The notes beneath the pieces are model-generated. The model searched no databases. It saw nothing but the letters and a program-made list of their open reading frames with translations, and was not told where the DNA came from. This document shows positions 10,016 through 22,088 of a DNA stretch of 64,000 bases, piece after piece; within the stretch, counting starts at the first letter, position 1, and each line of letters starts with the position of its first letter. The DNA is from Galerina marginata (lineage: Eukaryota > Basidiomycota > Agaricomycetes > Agaricales > Galerinaceae). Location of the stretch: contig JAECYW010000007.1 in NCBI GenBank assembly GCA_023014335.1, positions 1,178,001-1,242,000 of the forward strand, written 5' to 3'. Position numbers and translations under genes: made by a program.

Positions 10016-12358
10016 TCAAGCTGGCGTCCGTGGCCTCGACGGTGGACCCATAATCGCCTCGATATCCTGGTCCACATCCATCCCATCATCCTGCTCCTGC
10101 TCCTGTTCGTCACGATGATACCCCTCATGAGTATTCTCCGACGTATACCCGCTCTGCCCGCCCTGGAGCATCTCGCGTTCGCGGTCACCGACCGACGCGT
10201 ACGTAGGTGCGGGTGAATGGGACTGGGAGTGTACATGCGAATGCGAATTGGGGTTGTGAGTGGGGCCGAGGCCGTGGTTGTAGCTGTGGGCATAGGCGCG
10301 GTTGCCCTCGTACTCCGCCGAGCCTTCCGGCTCGTACGAGTACGCCGTGGAATGGCGCAGCGGACTTGGGCTCGGCTGGTGCGAGGTATGACTGTGTATG
10401 CTGGACACGTAGAGCCCGCTGCTCGAGGCAGGTAGGGAGCCGTACCGCTCCTTTTCCCGTCCTCTCCCGGTGTCTTCCTCCAAAACCAAAGCAGCAGCCG
10501 CATTCGCCGCCGCCAGCTGTTGTTGTTGTTGTTGCTGCTGTGCCACCGCCTCCTTCTTCGCCTTCTTCCTTGCCTCGGCCTGCACTCGCTTCTTCTCGCG
10601 CTGTTTGCGCTTCTCCTCTTCGACCTTTTCGGCGGCGGCGTGCTTCGCCATGTCCGCGTTAGCCTGCTCGTCCTCGGCGGCGTCGAAGGCCCATTCTTCT
10701 TGCATGAATTCGAGGTAGCGCTCGCTGGCGGGGCGCCAGGAGCGTTTTGGGGTGGGAAGTTGGGGTTGTGCTTGTGCTTGTGTTTGGGGGTCTGGGTTGG
10801 AGGAAGAGATGATGGTGATGGTCGGCGGGGGGGAGAGGCGGACCTCTGATGGTTGTGTGGGTGGTTGTGTGGTTGTGGGCGTATCGATTATAGGTTTTAC
10901 ATCTACCTCCATGGGTAGCGGGAGGTTTGATGGAGAGGGAAGAGGAGGTGCATCATTGACGGTGTCCGTTGAGGTTTTACCATCGAGCACAGCGTCGATA
11001 TCGTCTGGAGGAGGGAAGTCAAAGTTCGGTCCTGGGTTTAGACAAACGCTCGCGTCATTAAACAGTGAGATAAAAGGGTAATAGCCTAAAGTCCCGTCGT
11101 CAAATGGGTTTTCTCTGTGCTCTTTGACGCCTTCTCGTGTGCGCTTACGCGAGTTGGCTTTCTGCGTGTCAGTTTGGCGGAGGGGGAGGTAGTCGTATAA
11201 ATCTTGGAAGGCGGTGCCCTGTGGTTCTCCGTTCACGAAGAAGGCAATGCGAGAATTGGGGAGGATGGGTAAAGGACGCAAGGAAGGCAAAGCAGCTTTT
11301 GCGCCAGGAACGGCTGGTCCACCACGTTCAGGGAGTTTTCCGTTGGCGGTTTTCTTAGTGGCAGAGGGTACAGAGGCGGAGCTGGTGGTTTTGCCTGAAT
11401 AGTCCATGAGAGCAGCCATTTCTTTTGATTGGGGGTATTCGAGGATCTCGAAGACTTCCTGGCCTTTAAGATCGATGGGTATACGTTCGCGTTTAAGGTG
11501 TGCGGGGTCATGGGGGTCCTTTTTGTTCGGCTGACGGCGGGGCGGGAGGGAGATGTACATCCCCACGACGTCGCCAGTGCCGAAGGGCCTTCCATAGGAG
11601 CGAGGGCGGGATAGCGTGACTTTTTCGCCGGTTTTGTCGCGGTATCCGTAGCTGTACCCGTCTAAGCCCACAGGAGCATTGAGAGGCGCTTCTCTCCTGC
11701 CCCAGCCCAGCCGGACATGGGCACCTTCGCGTCTGGAGTCGTCGGCGGTGCGTTCTCCGCCGCCGTGCAGGATCTTGACTTCCATGTACCACTTTCCCTC
11801 GCGGATGGGTGCGTTGCAGCGGGCGCTGCGGAAGCCTTTGCTGCCAGCTATGCCCAAACCGTCCTTGGTGACTTTGAGGAAGGGGCTGCGGTCCTCCCAG
11901 CTAACTCGGAAAGCAGTAGGGTTGCTCTCGATGGTGCGGCATGGGGTGGCGTGGCCGGGCGGGTTGATGCCGGCGGGGATGTAGCGGTACCCGACGCGGT
12001 TGACGCCTATCATCTCTGTTTTGAACCATTCTGAGCCCTCAGCTGTGGGCACGAAGATGGGTCCGCGGGAGATGGTAAGGATGGGCCTGGAGGAGAGGTC
12101 TGCACGGGATGTTGGGAGAAGGCTGAGTGGTAGTCAGTGCTAGTTGGCCATTTTATAGAAAATTGCTGCTGACTCTGTGCTGTTTCCTGCGATGCTGCCT
12201 AGGTCTGACGGTGCCGGGGACGCTGCTGCGACTGCTGGGGCTCGTTTCCGCTTATTTGTACGCGTTGGCGCGGTTGTGGCTGCAGCTGAGACATTGTTGA
12301 GCAGGGAAGCGGGCACCGAGTCTGGCGGCGGAGGTGACGAGCCCTCGACGGCGTGCAT
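10016..12358 (-). CDS. bre2: COMPASS subunit Bre2/Ash2-like SPRY protein
   Basis: Two exons, 12174-12358 and 10016-12122, give 763 residues. The N-terminus (MHAVEGSSPPPPDSVPASLL) is short and disordered, with basic TNKRKRAP. A SPRY domain follows at about residues 80-400: GKWYMEVKI, HVRLGWGRREAPLNAPVGLD, GYSYGYRDKTGEKVTLSRP, GDVVGMYISLP, and a C-terminal part with IAFFVNGEPQGTAFQDLYDY and LGYYPFISLFNDA. These are hallmarks of the Ash2/Bre2 subunit of the Set1/COMPASS histone H3K4 methyltransferase in the nucleus. The C-terminal 300 residues are low complexity: basic coiled coil, an eight-Gln run, then Ser/His/Pro-rich. The intron 12123-12173 (51 nt, donor GTCAGC, branch-like CACTGAC) is inferred because reading through meets two in-frame stops. 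An earlier in-frame ATG lies at 12403. Confidence 0.88.
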
Positions 12359-12483
12359 GGCTGGAGGAGAGAAACGAGCTCTGATTGCCACCCCGATCAA
12401 CATTCCTAATTGGGACTCTCCGATCAATGGCTCCGTCCCTGCAGCGCCTGAATGACTCTCGTACAACCACTACTATCTACACA
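12359..12483. promoter_or_regulatory. bidirectional promoter region, bre2 / E2 gene
   Basis: The start codons of the leftward COMPASS subunit and the rightward E2 enzyme are only 125 bp apart (80 bp if the Bre2 ATG at 12403 is used). Any promoter elements must be shared or overlapping. No TATA box is evident. Confidence 0.45.
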
Positions 12484-13400
12484 ATGACCGCTCTCAGGTG
12501 AGTTTCGAGCAGTATATGAGATTGAAGCAGCTCTGACGCATCAATCTAGACGAATCCAACGGGTAATCGTTCTCATCATCCTCGCCTATCCTATCGCGTG
12601 CTAACCATCCTCAAGGAACTCAAGGACATCTCCAGTAATCCCATTCCCGTACGGCCTTCTTCGCGTCTTTGTAGCTCTTGCTCTGTTTACCTTTCCGTCG
12701 CAGGGCATTGTTGTCGAGCCCAAGGATGATAACGTGTTCGAATGGAAATGCTCTATCAAGGCCGACGTGAGTCTCGGTTGTCTCTTTAAGTCCTCTATCT
12801 AAATTGTCGACGAACAGTCAGACTCTCCCTACAAGGGTGGAACTTTCAACTTTAACCTATCTCTTCCTGCAAATTATCCGTTCAAAGCGCCAACTGTGAT
12901 TCGTTTGATCTTCACCTTTCGAGGCGGCCACTGACCACCCGGCGTCTATAACAAGGTGACATTTACGACCAAGATTTATCATCCTGGAATCAACGATGAG
13001 GGCTCCATCTGTGTTCCCATCCTCAGAGATGAGGTATGTACCATCTATCCCCACGGATGTCTCGTTGGTTCCTTAACCCCTCCGCTAGTGGAAGCCGGCG
13101 GTCACCTTGTCCACTGGTAGCCTCGTTCTTTATTGTATCGGTTGACAGATACTGACACACCTGACAGTCCTAGCAATTATCCAGGAGAAGGTAAACAACC
13201 CCAGTCCGGATGACCCATTTGAGCCTGAAATCGCTGCAGTGGGTGAATTTCGAGCTTTTCGGTCAACTGATTTTGATTTGTGCCAATAGCAATTAAAGAA
13301 CGAGAAGACGAAATTCTTAGCCACAGCAAAAGAATGGACGAAAAAGTAGGACTTTTCTTTGTTCTTGAGACCTAGCTCACCAATCTACAGGTACGCTTGA
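12484..13400 (+). CDS. E2 ubiquitin-conjugating enzyme, HPG variant
   Basis: Ten exons (12484-12497, 12550-12562, 12616-12648, 12704-12766, 12818-12895, 12956-13033, 13089-13116, 13168-13238, 13290-13345, 13391-13400) give exactly 147 residues, the length of the Ubc4/UBE2D class. The UBC fold is complete: [76 protein letters not shown] and a C-terminal AKEWTKKYA. The catalytic cysteine is Cys86 in GSICVP. The conserved HPN tripeptide is HPG here (residues 76-78), so the Asn thought to support isopeptide-bond formation is missing. The usual GP before SPY is also replaced (AD-SDSPY). An active E2 with a modified mechanism or a specialised UBE2 paralogue are both possible. The first exon is just 14 nt. 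Confidence 0.9.
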
Positions 13401-13701
13401 ATCGTAGCACATGATATTTCTGTAATACTAGTACTGATGATGAATTTATGCTCGACGCCGTATTTACATGTGTTGAGATCAGGCGGCAGCCGTTGGAGGT
13501 TCCTGAAAGTGATGTTGAGAGCGCGGTTGGTTTTGTTCTCCATCCTCTTCCATTCCTTCACCTATGCTTCATTTCTTTGCTTGATATTTCTCGCCTGTAT
13601 AAGCCTGCGAAGTCCCTTCCTTTTCTACTTGAAACTCGTGTTTACCACGTTGCCTGCTGTCTGGATCCAAATACTCGTCCCAACGTGTAAAAGGCGAGGA
13701 A
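13401..13701. other. intergenic, 3' end of E2 gene and promoter of next gene
   Basis: About 300 bp between two co-oriented genes, with pyrimidine-rich runs near 13540-13620. No further gene seen. Confidence 0.4.
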
Positions 13702-16700
13702 ATGCATCGTTTCCGGTAAGCAGCACTCCCTATCGCTTTTACTCTTTTCGGCGTCCAAGTCGTGTCCCGACTGACCACCTCCGCGATCCTTGTTCTTTCC
13801 AAATCACTATAGCAAAAAGTCCGACGCGAAGCGCAGCGCCCTCCCGAGCTCTGCCACCGACGGCCACGAAGGCCTCCCAGAGCTGCCCTCGCCCAACGAT
13901 TTTCGCACGTCGCTTATCCTACCAGAGTAAGTACTCGTCTGCATTCCTTGTATTATTTTATTTCCGGCCCTGCTGCTGCCTGACGTGACCGAACTAATTT
14001 CGCTTCTTGCCACCAGTCTCTCGCGCCGCTTCTCCCTCCTTCGCTCCTCGACCGGAGACCCTGTATCACTCGACCTCCTCCGCACGAGGCTCGCAAACCA
14101 GAGAGAGCGCGGCGCGCAGAACCAAATAAGTGAAGAGGAGGAGGATATGCTTTTGGAAACTTTGGGTCGGCTGAGGTCGCGCAATTCGCCGTCACCTTCG
14201 CCGGGGGCCTCGCAGGAGCATGTGGTTGAGGGTGAGGACGGCGTGAGGAACTCGGTGCGGTCGACGGGGACCTCGACCTCGAGCGTCACATCGTCTCCCA
14301 GCAGGCCGTCGAAACGGTACAGCAACAATCTATTTGGGTCCGGGCGCCTGAGGGACTACAACTACCTAAGAAGTGTCGCTTCCTCCAAGGGGTCATCCAG
14401 CAGCACCCGCACCGTCTCGCTAACGCCGACCGAAGCATCCATGGCCACGACGCGGGATGTGTCGTCTTCTAGTTTACGACCTCTCACCCCCGAAACCAGC
14501 GATGTCTCCGTCTCCCTTCCACCCAGTCCGAACGAGAAGGACGTCGTACGCTCTGCGCCCCTCGTACCCCCTGCACCGTTCGGCGACAGCACGATACAAG
14601 TCGTATCTGCCGCCGAGTACCGCCTGCAGAAAACTCTTGGGCCAGCTGTGCTCAAACGTGCGTCATTAGCCCTCGAACAGGCTATTAAGGAGATAGAAGA
14701 TGAGGTCGAGGACGAGATTCTGCTACCCCGGTCTGTGCCCGTCCCTCGTGGCAGTTTGGATCAGCCTACGTCTGAAGTCGTGCGTTGTTCGCTTGGTTTT
14801 TTTCTTGTTGATCGCATCTCACAGTCGTGATTTGCATTTTGCATTTTATATTTTTATAGAGGAATAGCCATGCTTCGAACACTTCCTCCGTCTATGAAGC
14901 TGGCATGGCCATTTCCATCGACCAGACTATTCACGACGAGTTCAGCGAGCGCCGACAGTCCCCCATTCCCGCTCGGACGGTTCCTGGGTATGTGCCTGGG
15001 ATGCCGCGCCCTATGACGCCCCGCGACTTTGAATTTGACGAACAGCGCTCACACTCTACCACGCCCCGCGCACAATCCCCTCTATTTGACCCACAATCGT
15101 CACCTGCACTGGCCAATATCTCTTCTACGACGAAGATTAGACGCGAGTCGACGTCTTCGACAGCCAGACCATCGCCTATCACACCGGTCTCCACGCCTCT
15201 ATTCTTGCAACGGAGCACGAATGGTCGATTCACCCCCGACGACAGCCACCGCTCCGGAGGGGGGGACTCTATGGACTTTGACTCATCCTTCAATTCATCC
15301 CTCAATTCATCTGTTCTAGGAAGGCGCCGGCCTGCGTCCCCGCTCTCAGGACCCCCGTATCAGCCGATGGCAGCAGCCGTCACGAACCGACCTATTTCGC
15401 GTCCGTCCACGCCGTCCAATGTCATCTGGACCCCGAATATCAACAACAACAACGCCCACAAGAGCAATCACAGCGGACATAGCAGGAACAACAGCTGGAC
15501 GACGGACGGTGGCGTGTCGAGCTCGGATTACCATGGGCACCACAATAGTAAGCCTGGCCCGCGGTCCTTGCGGTCTCCTGCACTGCCAGAGTCGCCGACG
15601 CTCGACTTTGGGCTGGGTGCACTGTCCTCGTCGTTCACGTTCGGTGGGAACCCGCCTGCACCGAATGGGAACGGGCAGACAGCGTCCTCCGAACAGCCAC
15701 ATGCGTACATTCCCGACGTTGAACTGGGCTCGCCCCTTCTGGCGGCCATACACGCCCCGCGGTCGCTCACACCAACACAAACAGCCCAACGTTCGCCCAT
15801 CTCACCCACCTTCTCCCACTTCGACCTGTCGGGGAAGAACGGCGGTGGCAGCAGGCGGTCCTCAAGACAGAACCCTCCCTCGTCGCCATTCAACATCAGC
15901 TCCTTCCCCTCTCTCGGCTTCTCCCCGCGCGCCAACTCGTCCCGGTCGTCGCTCGATTCTCTGGGGTCGAGCTTCCACTCGTGGGACGAGCCCGATAAAG
16001 TGCTGAGCGTGTTTTCGGATGCGAAGGAGCAGCAGCCTGCGGCGTGGCACGACTTTGACCGCGAGCTGACGAGTTCCGTCACTCCTGGGGGCAGTGGGTC
16101 GCCGGATGAAGAGGACTGGGATGCGGAGGAGGTCATACAGAAGTATGGAGGGTTGAAGAAGGCGGATATTGCGGCTGTCCAGGAGAAGCTGGTCAGTGCT
16201 GCTTTTGCGAAGCTCGCGAATATGGACCGGGCGCCTTCTGCGTTGAGACGGCGGAGGCCGTCAACGTCGCAGTCGAATTATTCTAGGGTGCGTTTTGGTT
16301 TCTTTTTCTTTTGGAATGACGCCTTTCGGCAAGGTTGCTGATATGAGAATATTCAGATCGCAAGTCCGCCTCCGCAGACCCAAACCCCCGCCTCTCCATC
16401 CCCCTTTATCGCCGATGACCACTTCTCAAAAGCGAGTGCTTTGCTCAACTCGGTCGTCGACAGTATCAAGGAACAGCCTGCGGCCCTCAACACCACTGCT
16501 GCAGTTCCGGTTGCTTCTCCGGACGACCAGGATATCTCTCCGAACACTCGTCGCAATCGCGATTTGGCGCATGTGCTGTTCGGCACAGAAGACGACGCCA
16601 AAGAAGATACTCCTGCTGAAGAAGAGGCCAAACCAGAGCCTGAGCCAGTCTTTACACCTCCACCCCCGACTACTTCTAATCCTACACAGCCTATAATGAC

Positions 16701-19047
16701 ACCAGCGCCGATTACTCTCCCCCCTATGCCTCCCACTATTCTAGAGCCGCCTTCCCCGTTTTCATCGCCATCTCCATATCTACTTTTACGAAACCCGTCA
16801 ATGCCAAGGATACCCCAAACAGCAGAAGAGCAAGCAGAACTTGCTCGCGAAGTCCAAGAAAAGACTGACGCCGCCATGATTGCGCTCAACAAGAACCCTT
16901 CCAGAACTAATTTGGGCGATAGCTTGAAGCATGCCCCCTCTGTTCGCAGCAGACGGGTGGACACAAGCCAGATATCCACGCCCAAATTTGTTTCTACGAC
17001 CACCAGCGTCGAAACCATACCCCTGCGCTCTCCTTCGATAACTTCTACTAACAATCCCGGGCCTTCCAAGCTTGGGTCGCGATTCAAGAAACTGCGTGGA
17101 TCTCTGCGTGCAAAGAATATCGTTTCTTCCGGCGAGGAAACTGTTACGCCTGAGACTATCAAAACGCCGCCTGCGAGTCAAACAGCCTACTATGACCCTG
17201 CCAAATTAAACCCTCCTGGAGCACCGAAGCTTTCGAGCGCCACCGAGACTGGAAGGTTCAAGGTGCCATTGCCAAGCCCACCTGCGTCTGCGGGTCCTGG
17301 ACTGAAAGGGTTCATGGCGAGGTTCAGGAATAAACAGCGGCTGTCGGAGATGCCGTCCGTTGGCGAACGTACAATGCCTCGAGCGACCTCGCCCTTGTCA
17401 CCTTTGTCTCCGACAACGCCTGTGACTCCACGTCAAGCTGAGCCGACGACGCCTAAGCCTCTCTTATCTCCTGCGGACAGGGTTCACAATTTGACGCCCA
17501 GGTCTGCTGGCCAGCCTCGACCGATGTATTCCAGATTCCCTCCCGCGAATCCGGCTCCAGCTCCCGCGTCGCCACCGCAGATCCAGGCACAACCTGCTGA
17601 GATGGACGCTTCTCAGTCTGCAGCCGCGTTGGAACAGTTATTTAGAGCTGCAAATAATCTTGGTCTTGATGAGAACGCGTTGAACGACCTGTTGGCCCGT
17701 TCAGGGTCTACTTCCTCTCGTAATCTCTTGTCGCGGAACACGTCGGCTGCAGCATCTGCACCAAAGCCAGGCCCTTGGACAGATTCGGAGGGTGCCCAGC
17801 CGGTCACCTACGTTGCAAGCACTGGGTCAGATCAGACGGCGACACCCACGAACTATGGAAATGCCTCTCAGGAGCAGCAACTTAAACCCAGTGTTTCTGA
17901 TGTGCGGCCTGTCACTCCAGACGAAACGGTGACGAGAAAACCTTCTACCCGGAAGGCCGATCACTTGCGACGGCCCAAGGAGGGGCAAACAGAAAACGCT
18001 GCAAACGCTGTCGTTCGCAGGACCATCATCTACGCCAACGATGTGTCAACGGCTGATTTCTCTGCGCTTGTCCAGCGCAAGAATTCTGCTCGGAGAAAAC
18101 GCGCCAGCGTGCAATCGACGTCGAATCGGTCTGTCCACGACCGTGCTCCTACACCCCCGCCCCCGAAATCACCGACGGTGAAGCGCTTCTCTGCTGATGG
18201 TCTGCCTCCTATGCCTCAAATGCCGAATTTCCTCGGCCAAGCAGATAAGATGCTCAACGCGCCATCCACGTCAGCAGCCGGTCCCATCGAAAAGTCTAAT
18301 TCAACATACGATTCTCTGTGAGTACGTTTATCTGTCCTCTAATCCAATCCTGAGAAGGTTTTTTAGATATGACATGTACGCTGGGGAAAGTAGAGCAACC
18401 AGCGCATTGGCGAATGATCCTAGCGCTACTGCGGACCAGCAGAGTGTAAAGGGTGAACCATTCGCCGCATCCGAGCCTGGACCCGCCTTGGAAGTCATTG
18501 AGTTGGCCAACGGAGAGACCATATGGTGAGTATTTTGTACCCCATAAACGATCGTCGTTCTCACACAATTTTAGGAACATCGTAAACGGACTGCGTGACG
18601 GTGATGATGAGTCTATATATTCCGGTCGCACCAGCTTTGCATCAGAATATTCTAGCCGTGAGCATGGAAATGACGGTCTCCAGTCTTTCATGAAAGAGCA
18701 CGCCCGATCAGGGTCAAGAGGCAGTGTTTCCTCTTTCGTTTCCAAGAAGAAACCACTGCAAGGGAAAATACGTCCTGAGACCAAGGTGAGGGCTCTCTCA
18801 TCAAACCTTGTCTCTTTGACAGATACCCAAAAATTCTTTCCAGGTTTTCTACAGCTCCTCGGCGAGAATAGGTCAACTAATAGAGAGCCTTTCGCAAGGC
18901 GCGGACGCGGGATCATTTAATTTCCTGCCCAACCTGCCAAATCACGGTCCAGGCCATTCCGCGTCGTCATCTATATCCACCAACGACATCAATTGGACCG
19001 TTGAAGAACGCCTAGATCGAATGCTAGGGGCAATGAACGCCTCATGA
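13702..19047 (+). CDS. large Ser/Pro-rich disordered protein of unknown function
   Basis: Eight exons (13702-13715, 13813-13926, 14017-14779, 14870-16287, 16357-18317, 18367-18535, 18575-18785, 18844-19047) join in frame to 1,617 residues; every junction is GT-AG. The ordered-looking segments are an N-terminal block (DFRTSLILPDLSRRFSLLRS, then ISEEEEDMLLETLGRLR, about residues 35-110), a helical acidic stretch (LALEQAIKEIEDEVEDEILL, about 280-300), NLGLDENALNDLLARSG near 1195, and a C-terminal block with IELANGETIWNIVNGLRDGD and a closing WTVEERLDRMLGAMNAS. The remainder is Ser/Pro/Thr-rich with many SP and TP sites, suggesting a phosphorylated scaffold. I do not recognise a family. The start uses a 14-nt first exon (MHRFR); a further upstream exon cannot be excluded. 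It is convergent with the gene ending at 19256. Confidence 0.75.
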
Positions 19048-19255
19048 TTTGAATTTTTTTTGTAGTCTTGATTTTTTCTGACTGTGGCATGCTAATTTGG
19101 AATCCAATGAATGGCGCTTTGAGATGTATGTTTGAATGTCCTAATTTTCTTCTTCCATCCACCCTTCCAATGCAGTAGTTGATAAATATGGTTGTCCAAT
19201 AATCACAGCGAAGCGATATAAAACCCGAAAGCAAGATGAAAGAAAGCAAAAGATC

Positions 19256-19981
19256 CTAAACACCATGAAGGTCTATCCATCGATTCACGCACAGCGCGAC
19301 GAGGGCTTCAGTCAGCAGCCAGTCTTGCGTGAAGGTGTACTGCAGGACGGCATGTGATGGACCAATGGCGGTGGCTTGTGTGTAACGACGGAACACCGCG
19401 ATTCTCATGTTCTGAGAGGCATAGAGCTGTGCACATGGAGGTTGAGTATGTGGACGACAAAAAGCAACATGTCATGCGAACATCATACGACGTAGGGTTA
19501 TCTCGACTTCGTCTCCATTCGAACTTTTTTCCGTCCGCGGAAACAAACGTGCGGGCGCTGGGGAAAACATCGGATTTCGTGCACCAGTCAGTGGCAATTC
19601 CACCGAGAATGCATAGGACGGGTATTACCTGGTGGATGTGCCGGGAAGAACCAGTTGCGACATGGGCATCTGGCGGTTCCCAATGGTGGCGCCGCCTAGG
19701 TGGTTGCCCGGACTCCATTCAAGCTTCGCGCAGACCTCCTTGTTATTTCTGTAAACCTGGTAGCGATACGGGAGCAGAAGGGGAGAATTGGACGTCCATA
19801 AGTTTGTCATCAGGTCCAAGGCCAATTTGGGACTGACCATAGTCCGTACATTGGGCGTCAGGAGATTTCGTTCAGCGGTCTCAAAGCAAAAGTAGAGGGG
19901 CTTTGTGGCTTCCCCGATGATAACACAGCTCCGGGGATCGTCGCGCCCGGTGAAAAAGAGATCGTAGGTGGTGGACGCCAT
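19256..19981 (-). CDS. DUF6593-like protein
   Basis: Four exons (19838-19981, 19629-19756, 19482-19557, 19256-19426) give 172 residues. The order of features fits the basidiomycete DUF6593 family: an N-terminal strand pair with EATKPLYFCFETAE, then a Glu-Trp segment CAKLEWSPG, a SARTFVSADGKKFEWRR segment (family pattern roughly R.F.GPDG..YKW), then MRIAVFRRYTQ and a C-terminal hydrophobic strand WLLTEALVALCVNRW. Function is unknown; these proteins are small, soluble and expanded in mushrooms. The assignment rests on pattern memory rather than a search. Confidence 0.68.
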
Positions 19982-20369
19982 TAGAAGGCCCGGTGAATAA
20001 TTGCGCCTAGACACGAAGGCATGCTCGTGTTCTTATAACATGGACTTTATCGAGCCCTGGCTCCCGTGATTAGCGCGTCTCGGGTCCATGGGAACATTTC
20101 CATCGATAGTGGCGCAGGAAGAGAAGCAGCATGGGGGAGGTAAGAGAACATTGGCTGCGACTGCGAGCATCTATCTCTCTTGCTTTTATACTCTCCCGAC
20201 GTCGCTCCTCGTCACTATTCGGAAGACATGTCAAAGCTGCCACTGCCACTCAAAGCCTAAAAACGCAGTGGCAATCCCCGGAGCTTTCCCTTTTATGGAA
20301 GGTGCTGCCTCTTTGGGCATATCCCGTCCGCCGTCTCACGACGCGCACGTTTCGACCACGTTTTGCACA
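19982..20369. other. intergenic stretch
   Basis: Between the DUF6593-like start and the BTB gene stop, 388 bp. It holds the likely promoter of the former and the 3' end of the latter; nothing else was recognised. Confidence 0.4.
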
Positions 20370-21854
20370 TCAGAGCTCCTCAAGGTGAGAGTCGTTCACA
20401 ACACATATATATTGCCAATACAACAATCCTACGAGCTGACCTTCCACAGGTTCCTCTTGCGCATCTTCCGCGTCACGTGCACCGTGCTCGTTCCAAAGTT
20501 GCTCTGCCCGAACGCCAGTACCACCGTCTCCTCGAGACCCCGAGCGATGCCCCGCTTGCGTAATTCTATCGCGTCTCGCGCAAACTTGAATCGAGCCTGG
20601 TCGGTGCCTGTTGTCAAAATGAAATCAGTCAGGTTCGGCTCCAGTCCTCACAGATTGCCACTAACCAATCACAAAAGTAGGCGATTCAACGGCGCTCTTG
20701 AACATCTCAAAGGGCACACGCGAGTATATCTGTAGCAACACGTCACGGCCGCTTGGCCCTGAGGATGGTTCTTGGGGTGGGCGTTGGACCTCAAGGACTT
20801 CCGGAAGCGTGACCACGAGGAAATGGAAGACATCATCTCGCAATCTTTGGGCATACTGTCCAAAGACCGACGTTGAAGGAAGGTCTGGAGTCGCCGTCCC
20901 ATCCGTGGCCGAAGGCATGGCATCGATGAACTCGACCCATCCTCCGATCGTCTCCACGGACATGGATTGCCTGCACACATTGTAGGAGTACTGGCAAAGT
21001 TCATCCATCCCGCCCAACAGACATCCTGCCGCCAGTACCGCCCGTGCGTTATCAGGTCGAATGAGGTTTAAAGAAATGGCTGAGTACAGGTATCCCAGGG
21101 CTGTAGGGAAAGACTGGTGAGATAATGAGGGTCTAGAGCGCGTAAAATTTCACCTATCGCAAAACCCTATTATAGATTTTCGAAATGAGTTATCCCTTTT
21201 GGGAATCTGACGGGAACGTGAGGCCTACCTCTTGAGTAACCTCCGGCTCCTGATCTAGGGGAACATATATGACGCGTGGTCCATTCGTTTGCGGGGATGT
21301 GGACATAAGATGGGCAAGAAAGGGGGAGCGAGATAGTATAATAGCGTGAAGGCGATATACATTTTGATGAACATGCTGTACCAGTAAAATGTTAGGCGCC
21401 AGCCATGCCACTGCTGTCAAGGAAGACATACGAGAATCGTATCTGCGTAATTCTATACATAAAATGCTCAGTACGCGCCAAATTAGGATACAGGATGCTA
21501 CTTACACCTGTCTGAAAACCTGCGTGGTACAGATGGCTCACGATTTCTTCATTATGGGAGTTTTGGTAGGGTGGCCTAGAAAACGATCATATCAACACTG
21601 TGCCACTCTGGACTTCATTCTCCGCGCAATTCACGCGCGACAAGCCCAGGAAATGCGACACTGGGTCGAATGGGTAAGATATTGAGATGTGCAACTCACT
21701 GAGAATATCCGTTGGTAGGATAGCTCGATGATGAAGGTGAGCTGCCGTTGGCATCGTTGAAGGAGTCAGCCGACTGTTCGCTGTGAGAAGTTGATCCGTT
21801 GGGATGAGGAGAACGGCCGTTCACAGAGCCTGATGTCGATGGAACAGAAGACAT
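20370..21854 (-). CDS. BTB/POZ domain protein
   Basis: The ATG at 21854 starts a disordered Ser/Asn-rich N-terminus (MSSVPSTSGSVNGRSPHPNG). After splicing the frame continues as HNEEIVSHLYHAGFQTGNYADTILHV then VYRLHAIILSRSPFLAHLM, a BTB fold (about residues 55-150) in which YRLHAIILSRSPF is the core helix-strand. A BACK-like helical part follows (GFAIALGYLYSAISLNLIRP, NARAVLAAGCLLGGMDELC, VETIGGWVEFIDAM), then FHFLVVTLPEVLEV and RFKFARDAIELRKRGIARG. It ends with RKRNLWKEL after an intron whose acceptor lies at about 20379. Such proteins act as dimerising adaptors, often for Cul3 ubiquitin ligases; the partner here is unknown. Exon borders near 21430-21700 were inferred from reading frame. Confidence 0.8.
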
Positions 21855-22088
21855 CTTTTTTTTTGAGAACAGAGGTCAGGAGAAAGAAACGAGAAAATGG
21901 ATGTGGTTGAACGGCACTCCGGAAACAAGACAGCCTTCACAATGAACGTGACAAAAGGTCCAACAACAGTCACGCTCTTCCCTTTTTCTCCACTGTCACG
22001 ACGCGATAATAAAGTTGGAACCTTGCTTTTGCATCGAACCACACCTGTGTTCTTTCCGTGCTTAACGAAGGTATACGCGGAATCTAAT

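Noticed and set aside
10207..12455. Several + strand frames opposite bre2
   Set aside because: They mirror the GC-rich, low-complexity coding strand (for example the poly-Gln run reads as poly-Cys) and are antisense artefacts.
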